A stretch of 64,000 bases of DNA from Polynucleobacter sp. 78F-HAINBA (GTDB lineage: Bacteria > Pseudomonadota > Gammaproteobacteria > Burkholderiales > Burkholderiaceae), in contig NZ_JACVOQ010000001.1 of NCBI RefSeq assembly GCF_018882325.1, positions 347,211 to 411,210 of the forward strand, given 5' to 3'. The position numbers were made by a program, and so were the translations under genes. Within the stretch, counting starts at the first letter, position 1. Every line of letters starts with the position of its first letter. The notes beneath the pieces are model-generated. The model did not search any database, was not told the origin of the DNA, and saw nothing but the letters and a program-made list of their open reading frames with translations. Shown in pieces: positions 42,491 to 52,308 of this stretch.

Positions 42491-42955
42491 ATGGACTTGA
42501 GAAAACTAAAAACCCTAATCGACCTCGTTTCTGAATCAGGAATTTCTGAACTAGAAGTGAATGAAGGTGAAGATCGTGTTCGCATTGTGAATGCCGGATC
42601 TCCAGCTCCTGCTGGTCAAGTGGTTTACGCCAATCCAGCACCGGCTCAGGCAATGCAAGCCGCTCCCGCAGCTGCGCCAGCTGTTGCCGCACCAGCCGCC
42701 GAAGAAGCGCCTGCTGAAACTGGTTTTGTAGCTCGCTCACCAATGGTGGGAACTTTCTATCGCGCGCCAAATCCAGAGTCTCCAGACTTTGTCAAAGTCG
42801 GCGATACGATCAAAGTTGGTCAAACGCTGTGCATTATTGAAGCGATGAAGCTTCTCAATGAGATCGAATCCGAACAAGCTGGTGTCATTAAGCAAATTCT
42901 GTGTGAAAACGGTCAAGGTGTTGAATTTGACCAGCCGCTATTCATCATCGCTTAA
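42491..42955 (+). CDS. accB: Biotin carboxyl carrier protein of acetyl-CoA carboxylase
   Basis: Carries biotin for malonyl-CoA synthesis. An N-terminal helix region ([32 protein letters not shown]), an Ala/Pro-rich linker (about residues 40-80) and the biotinyl domain, with the modified lysine in [13 protein letters not shown] at about residue 119. 154 residues is typical. Good Shine-Dalgarno (AGAGGAAG). It lies 52 bases upstream of accC. Confidence 0.97.
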   Translation: MDLRKLKTLIDLVSESGISELEVNEGEDRVRIVNAGSPAPAGQVVYANPAPAQAMQAAPAAAPAVAAPAAEEAPAETGFVARSPMVGTFYRAPNPESPDFVKVGDTIKVGQTLCIIEAMKLLNEIESEQAGVIKQILCENGQGVEFDQPLFIIA

Positions 42956-43007
42956 TAGATCTCTCTTAGATCTATTCCAATCCACCGTTACTTAACTCAG
43001 AGCCGAC

Positions 43008-44378
43008 ATGTTCGATAAGATTCTGATTGCCAATCGCGGAGAAATTGCTCTCCGTATCCAACGCGCATGTCGCGAGTTGGGAATTAAAACTGTAGTGGTC
43101 TATTCGACCGCAGACAAAGAAGCTAAATACGTGAAGCTTGCAGACGAAGCCGTCTGCATTGGGCCTGCTCCATCACCACTGAGCTACCTCAATATGCCTG
43201 CCATCATTTCAGCAGCAGAAGTGACTGATGCTGAAGCTATCCATCCAGGCTATGGCTTTCTCTCTGAGAATGCCGACTTTGCTGAGCGTGTTGAGAAATC
43301 CGGTTTTGCATTCATTGGCCCTACTGCCGCTTCAATTCGCCTGATGGGCGATAAAGTTTCAGCCAAGCGCGCCATGATTAAAGCGGGCGTGCCTTGCGTT
43401 CCTGGATCTGAAGGCGCATTGCCTGACAATCCAAAAGAAATTATTACTACGGCAAAAAAGGTGGGCTATCCGGTCATCATCAAAGCTGCCGGTGGTGGTG
43501 GCGGTCGCGGTATGCGCGTAGTGCATACCGAAGCCGCCCTTCTGAATGCGGTCAATATGACCAAAGAAGAAGCTGGTCGCGCTTTTGGTAACCCAGAAGT
43601 CTATATGGAGAAGTTTCTTGAGAAACCTCGCCACGTAGAGATCCAGATTTTGGCTGACACCCATGGCAATGCCATTTGGCTGGGCGAGCGTGATTGCTCA
43701 ATGCAACGTCGCCACCAAAAAGTGATTGAAGAAGCTCCAGCACCAGGCATTGATCGTCGTTTGATTGCGAAGATTGGCGAACGCTGTGCAGAAGCCTGTA
43801 GAAAAATTGGTTACCGTGGTGCTGGTACTTTCGAATTCTTATACGAAGATGGCGAATTCTTCTTTATTGAGATGAATACCCGCGTTCAAGTAGAGCACCC
43901 AGTCACTGAAATGATTACTGGTGTTGATATCGTTCAAGAGCAAATTCGAATTGCTGCAGGCTTAAAACTCAGTTATCGCCAGAAAGACATTGTTTTCCGT
44001 GGTCACGCCATTGAATGTCGCCTGAATGCAGAAGATCCGTTTAAGTTCACACCAAGCCCAGGCAAAATTGGCTCGTTCCACATGCCAGGCGGCCCTGGAA
44101 TTCGTGTCGACTCACATGCCTACAGTGGTTATGTTGTGCCATCCAATTACGATTCGATGATTGGCAAGCTGATTTCTTACGGCAATACTCGCGAACAAGC
44201 GATTCGTCGTATGCAAATTGCGCTTTCTGAAATGGTGATTGATGGCATTACAACCAACGTGCCCCTTCATCGTGAGTTGATGCTCGATCCGAACTTCATG
44301 GAAGGCGGAACCAGTATTCACTACTTAGAGCATCGCCTCGAAGAGCAAGCCGCCAGTCGTGGCAACCCGAAGTCTTAA
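43008..44378 (+). CDS. accC: Biotin carboxylase subunit of acetyl-CoA carboxylase
   Basis: ATP-grasp enzyme carboxylating biotin on AccB. Start [25 protein letters not shown]; the glycine-rich ATP loop [15 protein letters not shown] near residue 160; catalytic [20 protein letters not shown] near 290. 456 residues. Follows accB and is 27 bases ahead of prmA, so a single operon is likely. Confidence 0.98.
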   Translation: MFDKILIANRGEIALRIQRACRELGIKTVVVYSTADKEAKYVKLADEAVCIGPAPSPLSYLNMPAIISAAEVTDAEAIHPGYGFLSENADFAERVEKSGFAFIGPTAASIRLMGDKVSAKRAMIKAGVPCVPGSEGALPDNPKEIITTAKKVGYPVIIKAAGGGGGRGMRVVHTEAALLNAVNMTKEEAGRAFGNPEVYMEKFLEKPRHVEIQILADTHGNAIWLGERDCSMQRRHQKVIEEAPAPGIDRRLIAKIGERCAEACRKIGYRGAGTFEFLYEDGEFFFIEMNTRVQVEHPVTEMITGVDIVQEQIRIAAGLKLSYRQKDIVFRGHAIECRLNAEDPFKFTPSPGKIGSFHMPGGPGIRVDSHAYSGYVVPSNYDSMIGKLISYGNTREQAIRRMQIALSEMVIDGITTNVPLHRELMLDPNFMEGGTSIHYLEHRLEEQAASRGNPKS

Positions 44379-44405
44379 GTCAATTGATGCCCATTTGGAG
44401 TAAGC

Positions 44406-45953
44406 ATGTCCTATCGTGAACTCGTTTTCACGGTACCAGCAGAAATTGCCGAGCCTTTAGGTGACGCATTGCTGGAAGTGGGCGCACTCTCCGTCACTGT
44501 TGAAGATGATGCTGCTGGTGGTTACGATGAAAACCCGCTTTATGGCGAGCCAGGACTCTCACCTGAAGTTCAAGCGTGGGATCGTTCTTCAGTAACTGCG
44601 CTCTTTAATCCAGAGATTGATGAGTCGGATGCGGTGAACTTCATCTCCGAGCTCCTCGCATCCCTCAAAGAGGCGGGGTTCAATCTTCAAACTCCGCAAG
44701 AAAAGATTGTTGAGGAACAAGACTGGGTTCGCCTAACGCAAAGTCAATTCGCCCCAATTCAAATTGGTGAGCGTATTTGGGTAGTGCCCTCTTGGCATGA
44801 AGCGCCTACCGACCCGAATGCTATTTGCCTAGCAGTCGACCCAGGTCTCGCATTTGGTACCGGCAGTCACCCTACTACGCACCTTTGCCTACTTTGGCTT
44901 GAACAAAATACACAGCTTGCGAATCAAAGTTTGCTCGATTACGGTTGTGGATCCGGAATTCTGGCTATTGCCGCTGCGAAACTGGGATGCAAACCAGTTG
45001 TAGGTACCGATATCGATCCACAAGCCATGGTTGCAGCTCGCAGCAATGCAGAAATCAACAATACGACCATTCGCTTTGTTCTGCCAAATGAAAATGCGCC
45101 AGAACTTGCTGCAGAAACCAAATACGACATCGTGATGGCTAATATTTTAGCCAATCCACTACAAGTTTTAGCGCCTGCCTTGGTAAACAAGATGCGTCCA
45201 GGGGGAAAAATTGTTCTCTCAGGTGTTCTTGCTCGCCAAGCAGAGGAAGTTATCGCAACTTATAGCCAGTGGTTAACTCTTTCCGTTTGGAAAGAAAGTG
45301 AAGGCTGGGTCTGCTTGCATGGCACGCTACCTGCGCAAGGTGAGAAATCGAGCGCTAACGTCAAAACCACAGACACTTCGGTGCCGGCTCAAAAAAAAAG
45401 CCCTAAATTAATCCTTCTTGGTCTTTTTTTCCTCTTGCTCATTATTTTTGGCGAGCATCTTTCTAGAAATTCTTTACTGCCAACACTAGCAACGCGCGTG
45501 GATGGCAGCTCTTCTGCGATTGCAACAAGTAGTTTTTCTCTTTTACAGAAGTTAGATGAGCAATTGTGTCGTGCACTAGGGTGCGTAAATCGTTCTGTAA
45601 GCGATTTTGCAGCTTGGAAAATAATATCGGTCACCCTTTCACCTGAAAACGCGCGAGAGGGCCTTAAAAACGCTTTAAATCAATCAGTGTTGCAAGTTGA
45701 AATACAAAATCGTCTTGCAATACCCGTTTTATTTCCAAATTTAGAAATTTCTCTCACTGATGCAGAAGAATCGGAGATTAAAACGATTCAATTTTCTCCA
45801 CAAGAATGGTTGCCAACTGCTTGGCAAGAGTCGCATCCGGATTTTTTGCGTCATGGCGCTCCCTCCGGTGAAATCTTTGCGTCCACGTTACCGATTTCCC
45901 TCCCGCAAAATGCTGCTGGCTATCGTGTCAGAATTTTTTACCCTGAAAAATAG
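44406..45953 (+). CDS. prmA: Ribosomal protein L11 methyltransferase fused to a DUF3426 membrane protein
   Basis: Residues 1-305 are PrmA, which methylates ribosomal protein L11: [17 protein letters not shown] and [19 protein letters not shown] bind SAM, and [18 protein letters not shown] is the NANIL-type motif IV. Normal PrmA ends near residue 300 ([11 protein letters not shown]). Here the frame runs on through a Ser/Thr/Lys linker and a membrane helix (about 334-350) into a periplasmic domain that resembles DUF3426, with [11 protein letters not shown] and [13 protein letters not shown]. In many Burkholderiales a separate zinc-ribbon DUF3426 gene follows prmA; here the two genes are joined and the zinc ribbon is gone. 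Good Shine-Dalgarno (TTGGAG). Both halves look intact. Confidence 0.85.
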   Translation: MSYRELVFTVPAEIAEPLGDALLEVGALSVTVEDDAAGGYDENPLYGEPGLSPEVQAWDRSSVTALFNPEIDESDAVNFISELLASLKEAGFNLQTPQEKIVEEQDWVRLTQSQFAPIQIGERIWVVPSWHEAPTDPNAICLAVDPGLAFGTGSHPTTHLCLLWLEQNTQLANQSLLDYGCGSGILAIAAAKLGCKPVVGTDIDPQAMVAARSNAEINNTTIRFVLPNENAPELAAETKYDIVMANILANPLQVLAPALVNKMRPGGKIVLSGVLARQAEEVIATYSQWLTLSVWKESEGWVCLHGTLPAQGEKSSANVKTTDTSVPAQKKSPKLILLGLFFLLLIIFGEHLSRNSLLPTLATRVDGSSSAIATSSFSLLQKLDEQLCRALGCVNRSVSDFAAWKIISVTLSPENAREGLKNALNQSVLQVEIQNRLAIPVLFPNLEISLTDAEESEIKTIQFSPQEWLPTAWQESHPDFLRHGAPSGEIFASTLPISLPQNAAGYRVRIFYPEK

Positions 45954-46010
45954 ACTGCAAACTCTAATTCACACCTATTCCAATTGATTTTTATTAGAAA
46001 GTAATTATTT

Positions 46011-46970
46011 ATGGCCAGCTTGATCTGCGGTTCCATCGCTTACGACACCATCATGAACTTTGAAGGCAAATTTGCCGATCAAATCCTGCCAGAGCAGATT
46101 CATATCCTCAACGTCGCTTTCCTCGTCCCTACAATGCGCCGTGAATTCGGTGGCTGTGCAGGCAATATTGCTTACAACCTAAGCCTTCTTGGTGGCGACC
46201 CCATCATCATGGCAACGGTAGGCGGTGATGCAGCGCCATATCTTGATCGCCTCAAACAACTCAAGATTGATGCAACGCACATCCGTGAAATTGAACAAGC
46301 ATTCACTGCGCAGGCAATGATCACTACCGATCAAGCCAATAATCAAATTACCGCGTTTCATCCTGGCGCAATGGGTGAATCCCACCTAAACCAAGTTTCT
46401 ACCGTGGTTGCCGAGCGTAGCAAGAATGCCAAGGGCGCAGCCAAGTTTGGCATCGTTGCTCCAGATGGTCGCCAAGGAATGTGGGAGCACTGTCACCAAC
46501 TGGCTGAAGCAGGCATTCCATTTGTATTTGATCCAGGCCAGGGTTTGCCCATGTTCAATGGTCCAGAACTGCTAGAACTCGTAGATATTGCAAGCTACCT
46601 TGCCGTGAATGACTACGAAGGCGAAATGCTTTCCCAAAGAACAGGGCTGAGCTTGGCAAAAGTAGCCGAAAGAGTGAAAGCACTGATTGTTACCAAGGGT
46701 GCTGAAGGCGCGGATATTTACTTTGATGGCAAATGCATCGCAATTCCGCCGGTGCCAGCAGCAAAAGTGATTGATCCGACTGGTTGTGGCGATGCATTCC
46801 GGGGTGGACTGCTATTTGGATTGGAAAATGGCATGGACTGGGAAACCACTGGCCGACTTGCCAGCCTAATGGGTTCAATCAAAATTGCCCACCAGGGACC
46901 ACAGAATCACCAAATGAGCAAAGATGAAATCGCCGCTCAATTCAAATCCGCGTTTGGATTTGCACTCTAA
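46011..46970 (+). CDS. PfkB-family carbohydrate/adenosine kinase
   Basis: Ribokinase-fold kinase of 319 residues. The N-terminal FGGCAGNIAYNLSLLGGDP and the C-terminal anion-hole motif VIDPTGCGDAFRGGLLFGLENG (catalytic Asp) are the two PfkB signatures. The N-terminal ASLICGSIAYDTIMNFEGKF resembles adenosine-kinase-like members of betaproteobacteria, but substrate cannot be fixed by sequence. It follows prmA-DUF3426 by 57 bases and may share its transcript. Poor Shine-Dalgarno. Confidence 0.9.
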   Translation: MASLICGSIAYDTIMNFEGKFADQILPEQIHILNVAFLVPTMRREFGGCAGNIAYNLSLLGGDPIIMATVGGDAAPYLDRLKQLKIDATHIREIEQAFTAQAMITTDQANNQITAFHPGAMGESHLNQVSTVVAERSKNAKGAAKFGIVAPDGRQGMWEHCHQLAEAGIPFVFDPGQGLPMFNGPELLELVDIASYLAVNDYEGEMLSQRTGLSLAKVAERVKALIVTKGAEGADIYFDGKCIAIPPVPAAKVIDPTGCGDAFRGGLLFGLENGMDWETTGRLASLMGSIKIAHQGPQNHQMSKDEIAAQFKSAFGFAL

Positions 46971-46999
46971 GCCCAATAATTCCTGGGATTAGCAATAAA

Positions 47000-47025
47000 A
47001 AAGGGATCTCGTGAGAGATCCCTTT
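47000..47025 (-). terminator. Terminator for the histone-like gene
   Basis: AAGGGATCTC-GTGA-GAGATCCCTT is a perfect 10-bp stem (47001-47010 with 47015-47024); on the minus strand it is followed by TTTTTT, making a good intrinsic terminator for the histone-like transcript, and a weaker one for the plus-strand PfkB gene. Confidence 0.8.
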
Positions 47026-47051
47026 GAACTTCACACGTCTACAAGCAAAGC

Positions 47052-47503
47052 TTATGGGCGTGTGCCAGTTGGGAAGGGCCAAGCAGCAGCAGGATTCAAC
47101 GTTGTTGAAGCGGCAGCTTTTTTAGCCACGGGCTTTTTTACAGCTTTGCCCGCTTTCTTCGCAGCAGGCTTACTTACTTTTTTTTTGCTACTTTACGAGC
47201 TACTTTTTTAGCAGCAGGCTTCTTAGCAACAGCTTTTTTAGCTACTTTCTTAGCAGCAGGCTTCTTAGCAACAGCTTTTTTAGCTACTTTCTTAGCAGCA
47301 GGCTTCTTAGCAGCTACTTTGCGAGCAACTTTCTTAGCAGCAGGCTTCTTCTTAGCTACTTTTTTAGCAGCAGGCTTCTTAGCAGCTACTTTCTTAGCAG
47401 CAGGCTTCTTCTTAGCTACTTTTTTAGCAGCAGGCTTCTTTGCAGCTACTTTTTTCTTTGCAGCTGGTTTCTTTGCAGCAACTTTTTTCTTGGCGATTGC
47501 CAT
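47052..47503 (-). CDS. Histone H1-like (KAAKP-repeat) DNA-binding protein with a frameshifted tail
   Basis: A basic, repetitive protein made of [16 protein letters not shown] units, as in the histone H1-like and AlgP/Hc1-like proteins of Burkholderiales, presumed to bind and compact DNA. ATG at 47501-47503 follows AAGGAG. The frame stops at 47174 after 109 residues. In the frame reached by one extra A, the sequence continues [16 protein letters not shown] and ends in [15 protein letters not shown] and TAA at 47052-47054, which I recognise as the usual tail of these proteins. The shift falls at an A9 run (47178-47186). So either the gene is broken, the tract slips, or the sequence lacks one A. 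Confidence 0.85.
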
Positions 47504-47838
47504 AGTAATGCTCCTTCACGTGAGGATTAATACAAACTACCGATTAAGAAGACCCGACCTATTCATTTCCGCCTGGTTTTGCAACCGCTTGGAGCCGACG
47601 AGCGAGCCATTCATCGGCGCGCGGCTTGATACTAAGTGCTGCACGCTAATGAATCCTGGAAAAAAAGCCGTGGCCCCAAAGGACAACGGCTTCTTAAATT
47701 TGCTGGAAAAAATAGAGAGAATAGCCCAGACACCCTTGGACAAGGGTTTTCGGATTTGAGTCTGGTTTTGCTGACTTTTAAAACTATCCAACCGTCTAAT
47801 CTCCTATTTAGCCGGCTATGCGCTTTTTAATTAACTAC
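47504..47838. other. 335-base gap between nrdB and the histone-like gene
   Basis: No convincing gene. Reading the minus strand there is a likely nrdB terminator (47658-47692), then a GC-rich imperfect hairpin (about 47590-47632), and the region must also hold the promoter of the histone-like gene; its -10/-35 are not clear. A plus-strand stem ACCCTT-GGAC-AAGGGT lies at about 47732-47747. A short minus-strand stretch coding ADEWLARRLQAVAKPGG has no start codon and may be a remnant. Confidence 0.5.
47658..47692 (-). terminator. Probable terminator behind nrdB
   Basis: AAGCCGT pairs with ACGGCTT (47665-47671 with 47686-47692), with further G-C and G-U pairs inside; on the minus strand TTTTTT follows. 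It lies about 145 bases beyond the nrdB stop. Confidence 0.7.
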
Positions 47839-49023
47839 TTATTCCCAACTTAGCGCACCGCCAGTTTGATACTCAATAACGCGTGTCTCAAAAAAGTTTC
47901 TCTCTTTTTTCAGATCAATCATTTCTGACATCCATGGGAATGGATTCTCTTCATTTGGGAACATTGCGTCAAGTCCTATTTGCAAACATCTGCGATTACA
48001 GATGTATCTTAGGTACCCTTTGAACATCGGCGCGTTCAATCCGAGTACTCCACGAGGCATCGTATCCTCTGCATAACGGTACTCTAATTCAACTGCTTTT
48101 TCGAAGATAGATTTGATCTCGTCTTTGAACGCAGAAGTCCATAACTGCGGGTTCTCCAGCTTGATTTGATTAATTAAATCAATACCAAAATTGCAGTGCA
48201 TAGACTCGTCGCGAAGGATGTATTGATACTGCTCAGCAGCACCCGTCATTTTGTTTTGACGACCCATTGCAAGTATTTGCGTAAAACCAACATAAAAGAA
48301 CAAACCTTCCATCACGCAAGCAAAAACGATGAGTGATCGCAGTAATGTTTGGTCAGCTTCCAATGTCCCAGTTTTGAAATTTGGGTTGGTCAACACATCA
48401 ATATAAGGAATTAAGAACTGATCTTTGGCGCGAATAGACTCAATTTCGTTGTACGCATTAAAGATTTCGCTCTGATCCAAACCCAAAGATTCCACAATAT
48501 ATTGGTATGCATGAGTATGAATCGCCTCTTCAAACGCCTGGCGCAATAGATATTGACGGCATTCTGGGGCGGTAATGTGGCGATAAGTACCCAAAACAAT
48601 GTTGTTAGCCGCCAAAGAATCCGCTGTAGTGAAGAAACCAAGATTGCGCTTAATGATGCGGCGCTCATCTTCAGTTAAGCCATTCGGATCTTTCCAAAGC
48701 GCGATATCGCGATTCATATTGATCTCTTGTGGCATCCAATGGTTTGCACAACCAGCCAGATACTTCTCCCAGGCCCACTTATATTTAAATGGAACCAACT
48801 GATTTACGTCAGTCTTGGCATTAATCACACGCTTATCAGCAGCGTTGACGCGCAACGCTGCGCCACCAGATAAAGCTGCACTCGCAGCTGCTGCAGGTGC
48901 AGCAACTTGAGGGGCAATTGCAACCTCATCTGCTTGTGGGCGCTGTAGCTCTGCCACAACTGGTTGCTGCGCGAGACCTGCTTTCGCTAGTGCCGGTGCA
49001 ACTTCTTCTTCCCAATTCAACAT
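47839..49023 (-). CDS. nrdB: Ribonucleotide reductase class Ia beta subunit
   Basis: Provides the tyrosyl radical for deoxynucleotide synthesis. Di-iron ligands are in [21 protein letters not shown] (Glu, His; the radical tyrosine is probably the AYQ tyrosine) and [13 protein letters not shown] conserved [32 protein letters not shown] precedes them. The first 55 residues are an Ala/Pro-rich linker-like extension. 394 residues. The ATG follows AGGAG, 45 bases after nrdA. Confidence 0.96.
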   Translation of the reverse strand: MLNWEEEVAPALAKAGLAQQPVVAELQRPQADEVAIAPQVAAPAAAASAALSGGAALRVNAADKRVINAKTDVNQLVPFKYKWAWEKYLAGCANHWMPQEINMNRDIALWKDPNGLTEDERRIIKRNLGFFTTADSLAANNIVLGTYRHITAPECRQYLLRQAFEEAIHTHAYQYIVESLGLDQSEIFNAYNEIESIRAKDQFLIPYIDVLTNPNFKTGTLEADQTLLRSLIVFACVMEGLFFYVGFTQILAMGRQNKMTGAAEQYQYILRDESMHCNFGIDLINQIKLENPQLWTSAFKDEIKSIFEKAVELEYRYAEDTMPRGVLGLNAPMFKGYLRYICNRRCLQIGLDAMFPNEENPFPWMSEMIDLKKERNFFETRVIEYQTGGALSWE

Positions 49024-49068
49024 AACTCTCTCCTAATTCTTATTTTTCTAAATCAGTTAGCAAATAGC

Positions 49069-52035
49069 TTACTGACATGCTTCACATTCTTCAAAGCCAG
49101 CATCACCTGGGCGCATTGTGCAAACTGGACCATCCGCCTCTTGTGCAGCTGCAGCATCAGTACCATTCACACCACCACCACTGGATACAGCGTTTAACTG
49201 ACCGCTTGTAACGGTTGACTTCTCAACGTGCGTTGCAGCCATCGTGCGGAGGTAGTAAGTAGTTTTCAGACCGCGCAACCAAGCCAACTTGTAGGTGTCA
49301 TCCAATTTCTTGCCTGATGCACCGCCCATGTAGATGTTGAGTGACTGCGCTTGGTCAATCCACTTCTGACGACGTGAAGCAGCTTCAACTAACCAGCTTG
49401 GCTCCACTTCAAACGCAGTAGCGTACAAATCACGTAAATCCTGTGGAACACGATCAATTTTGGACAAAGTACCGTCAAAGTACTTTAAGTCGGCAATCAT
49501 GACCTCATCCCAGAGGCCGCGATCCTTTAAATCACGCACCAAATACTCATTTACTACAGTGAACTCACCTGAGAGGTTGGATTTCACGAACAAGTTCTGG
49601 AATGTTGGCTCGATACAAGCTGACACACCAATGATGTTGGAAATCGTTGCTGTCGGTGCAATCGCTACACAGTTGGAGTTGCGCATACCGTGCTGCTTGA
49701 TACGGGCACGTAAACCATCCCAATTCATTGTGGATGAGCTATCCACTTCGAGGTAACCACCGCGCTCGGCCGCTAACAAGGCTACTGAGTCCTGTGGAAG
49801 GATGCCGCGATCCCACAATGAGCCTTTGTATGTGCTGTAAACGCCACGCTCTTCAGCCAATTCATTAGAGGCTTGGTAAGCGTAGTAGCACACTGCTTCC
49901 ATAGATGAATCCGCAAACTTCACTGCCTCATCGCTAGCGTAAGGAATGCGTTGCATGTGCAAGCAATCCTGGAAGCCCATGATGCCCATACCAACTGGAC
50001 GGTGCTTCAAGTTGGAGTTACGTGCTTTAGCGACAGCGTAGTAGTTGATATCAATCACGTTATCCAACATACGCATTGCAGTGCGAATTGTTTTCTGGAG
50101 CTTCTCGTGATCCAAAATCATCTTGCCAGACGCATCGGTAGTCATGTGCGCTGTCAAGTTCACAGAACCTAAGTTACATACTGCAATTTCACTTTCGTTT
50201 GTGTTCAAAGTAATTTCAGTACACAAGTTAGAAGAGTGGACTACGCCGATGTGTTGTTGTGGGCTACGAATGTTGCAAGGATCTTTAAATGTGATCCATG
50301 GGTGGCCGGTTTCAAACAACATACCCAACATCTTGCGCCACAATTGTTGCGCAGGAATGCGACGGAATGGTTTCAATTCACCAGCATCTGCTTTTTTCTC
50401 ATAGGCGACATATGCCTCTTCAAAAGCCTTACCGAATTTGTCATGCAAGTCAGGTGTATTTGAAGGTGAAAACAATGTCCACTCTCCACCTTCCATCACA
50501 CGCTTCATGAACAAGTCTGGAATCCAGTTAGATGTATTCATGTCGTGCGTACGGCGACGATCATCACCCGTGTTTTTGCGCAACTCGAGGAACTCTTCAA
50601 TATCCAAGTGCCATGTTTCTAGGTACGCGCAAACCGCACCTTTACGCTTACCACCTTGATTCACGGCAACCGCTGTATCGTTCACCACCTTTAAGAAAGG
50701 CACAACACCTTGTGACTTACCGTTAGTACCCTTGATGTGACTTCCCAAGGCGCGAACGTTAGTCCAGTCATTACCTAAACCGCCGGCAAACTTAGACAAG
50801 AGCGCATTCTCTTTTAACGCTTCGTAGATGCCATCAAGATCATCATCTACTGTTGTTAGATAGCAGCTTGATAACTGTGGACGTGTTGTCGCTGAGTTAA
50901 ACAAGGTTGGCGTGCTGGACATGAAATCAAAAGTAGAAAGGATTTCATAGAACTCAATCGCACGACGCTCACGGTCCAACTCATTCAAAGATAAGCCCAT
51001 TGCAACGCGCATAAAGAAAGCCTGTGGCATTTCAATACGACGATCTTCAATGTGCAAGAAATAACGGTCATACAAAGTTTGCAAACCGAGGTAGTTGAAC
51101 TGCAAGTCACGGCTGGCATTCAAAGCGGCAGCTAAGCGCGGGAGATCAAACTCACGCATACGTGGATCTAACAACTCAGCAGAAATACCTTCGTTGATGT
51201 ACTTAGCAAAGTAAGTGCTGTACTCAGCTTGCATATCGCCTTGCAATACTTCGCGACCTAAAATTTCTTTACGAATGACGTGCATCAAAATGCGGGCAGT
51301 TACTTGGCTATACGCAGGATCTTTTTCAATCAAAGTACGTGATGCCAAAATTGCAGAGTCATACACTTGAGCCATTGGCACGCCATCGTACAAATTCTTG
51401 ATGGTTTCAGTGATGATTGGACTTGCATCAATGTTGTTACCGAGACCTTCACATGCCGCCTCAATAATGGTGCGCAAGGCAGCCATATCCAACCACTTCT
51501 CTACGCCGTTGTCAGTTACTTTGATGCCAGACTCACCAGCTTGAGTTGCAGTTAGAGTCTCCTGAGCAATGCCTTGTTGTGTTGCACGCTCTTGATTACG
51601 TTTTTCACGATAAAGAACATAGGCACGAGCAACGTTGTGCTCACCACTTCGCATCAACGCCAACTCAACCTGATCTTGAATATCTTCAATATGGAAAGTG
51701 CCGCCATTTGGGCGACTACGCAACAAGGCGCGCACTACTGAGTGAGTTAATTGCTCTACTTGTTCGCGAACGCGTGCAGAAGCTGCGCCCTGACCACCAT
51801 TAACCGCCAAAAATGCTTTGGTAACTGCAATGGCAATTTTGGATGGCTCAAATGCCACCACCGAGCCATTGCGGCGAATAATTTTGTAGTCAGATAACTG
51901 GGTGGCTTGGCCGCCGCCTACTCCACCAGCAACAAAGCCAGCAGATGGGGCTTGGTTCATGGCTTCAGAAGGATTCATTCCTGGATTATTTGTGCCGGCA
52001 GTCTGTCCTGCTGTCTGGGGGTTGGCATATGTCAT
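49069..52035 (-). CDS. nrdA: Ribonucleotide reductase class Ia alpha subunit
   Basis: Reduces ribonucleoside diphosphates. After an N-terminal extension of about 45 residues, an ATP-cone ([26 protein letters not shown]) gives allosteric activity control. The barrel contains [21 protein letters not shown] (first active cysteine), [27 protein letters not shown] (radical cysteine NLCTEI), and [22 protein letters not shown]. The C-terminal tail ends GFEECEACQ, the redox-swinging C-x-x-C. 988 residues, longer than E. coli's 761 through the extension and inserts. Preceded by a tandem NrdR operator. Confidence 0.97.
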   Translation of the reverse strand: MTYANPQTAGQTAGTNNPGMNPSEAMNQAPSAGFVAGGVGGGQATQLSDYKIIRRNGSVVAFEPSKIAIAVTKAFLAVNGGQGAASARVREQVEQLTHSVVRALLRSRPNGGTFHIEDIQDQVELALMRSGEHNVARAYVLYREKRNQERATQQGIAQETLTATQAGESGIKVTDNGVEKWLDMAALRTIIEAACEGLGNNIDASPIITETIKNLYDGVPMAQVYDSAILASRTLIEKDPAYSQVTARILMHVIRKEILGREVLQGDMQAEYSTYFAKYINEGISAELLDPRMREFDLPRLAAALNASRDLQFNYLGLQTLYDRYFLHIEDRRIEMPQAFFMRVAMGLSLNELDRERRAIEFYEILSTFDFMSSTPTLFNSATTRPQLSSCYLTTVDDDLDGIYEALKENALLSKFAGGLGNDWTNVRALGSHIKGTNGKSQGVVPFLKVVNDTAVAVNQGGKRKGAVCAYLETWHLDIEEFLELRKNTGDDRRRTHDMNTSNWIPDLFMKRVMEGGEWTLFSPSNTPDLHDKFGKAFEEAYVAYEKKADAGELKPFRRIPAQQLWRKMLGMLFETGHPWITFKDPCNIRSPQQHIGVVHSSNLCTEITLNTNESEIAVCNLGSVNLTAHMTTDASGKMILDHEKLQKTIRTAMRMLDNVIDINYYAVAKARNSNLKHRPVGMGIMGFQDCLHMQRIPYASDEAVKFADSSMEAVCYYAYQASNELAEERGVYSTYKGSLWDRGILPQDSVALLAAERGGYLEVDSSSTMNWDGLRARIKQHGMRNSNCVAIAPTATISNIIGVSACIEPTFQNLFVKSNLSGEFTVVNEYLVRDLKDRGLWDEVMIADLKYFDGTLSKIDRVPQDLRDLYATAFEVEPSWLVEAASRRQKWIDQAQSLNIYMGGASGKKLDDTYKLAWLRGLKTTYYLRTMAATHVEKSTVTSGQLNAVSSGGGVNGTDAAAAQEADGPVCTMRPGDAGFEECEACQ

Positions 52036-52105
52036 ATTTTTCCTGCTTATATATAGTTATTTGGACAAAAAACGTTAAAAAACAATAGGGTATTGCTGTA
52101 TTCAA

Positions 52106-52152
52106 ACACTACATCTAGTGTCTCGAAGTGCATTTGATACTAAGTATAGGGA
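52106..52152 (-). promoter_or_regulatory. Tandem NrdR boxes upstream of nrdAB
   Basis: ACACTACATCTAGTGT (52106-52121) closely fits the NrdR consensus. A second, weaker box (52137-52152, ATACTAAGTATAGGGA, 11 of 16 matching) begins exactly 15 bases later, the spacing typical of NrdR pairs. A possible -10 TATACT lies within it on the minus strand with a weak -35, TTACCT, 17 bases further. NrdR is the ATP/dATP-sensing repressor of ribonucleotide reductase genes. Confidence 0.82.
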
Positions 52153-52269
52153 AATATTCGGAATTAGGTAAGACATTTCTGATGAATATTTATAAGTATT
52201 TTTCCTAGGTATTCCAACAATTTAGGAGCTATTTTGGTGCGAAATTATTAGTCCTTTTTAGCTAAAGGG

Positions 52270-52292
52270 CAAGAAAGTGAGCGTGTGCTCAC
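52270..52292 (-). terminator. Terminator behind the AmpD gene
   Basis: GTGAGC-GTGT-GCTCAC (52277-52292) is a perfect 6-bp stem; on the minus strand TTTCTT follows. It lies about 17 bases after the stop at 52309. The rest of the gap 52036-52308 is nrdA leader and promoter. Confidence 0.6.
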
Positions 52293-52308
52293 ATACTACT
52301 TTGGAGTT

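Noticed and set aside
47174..47503. Repeated 33-45 base units as a CRISPR or tandem repeat array
   Set aside because: The periodicity is explained by the repeated KKPAAKK codons of the histone-like protein; there are no unique spacers.
47319..47759. 146-residue plus-strand frame over the histone gene
   Set aside because: It is the complement of the lysine-rich repeats (giving FLAAGFF-type repeats), an expected shadow of a low-complexity gene.
47537..47791. 84-residue minus-strand open frame between nrdB and the histone gene
   Set aside because: It runs across a terminator hairpin and matches no family I know; only a short part looks coding-like, and in another frame.
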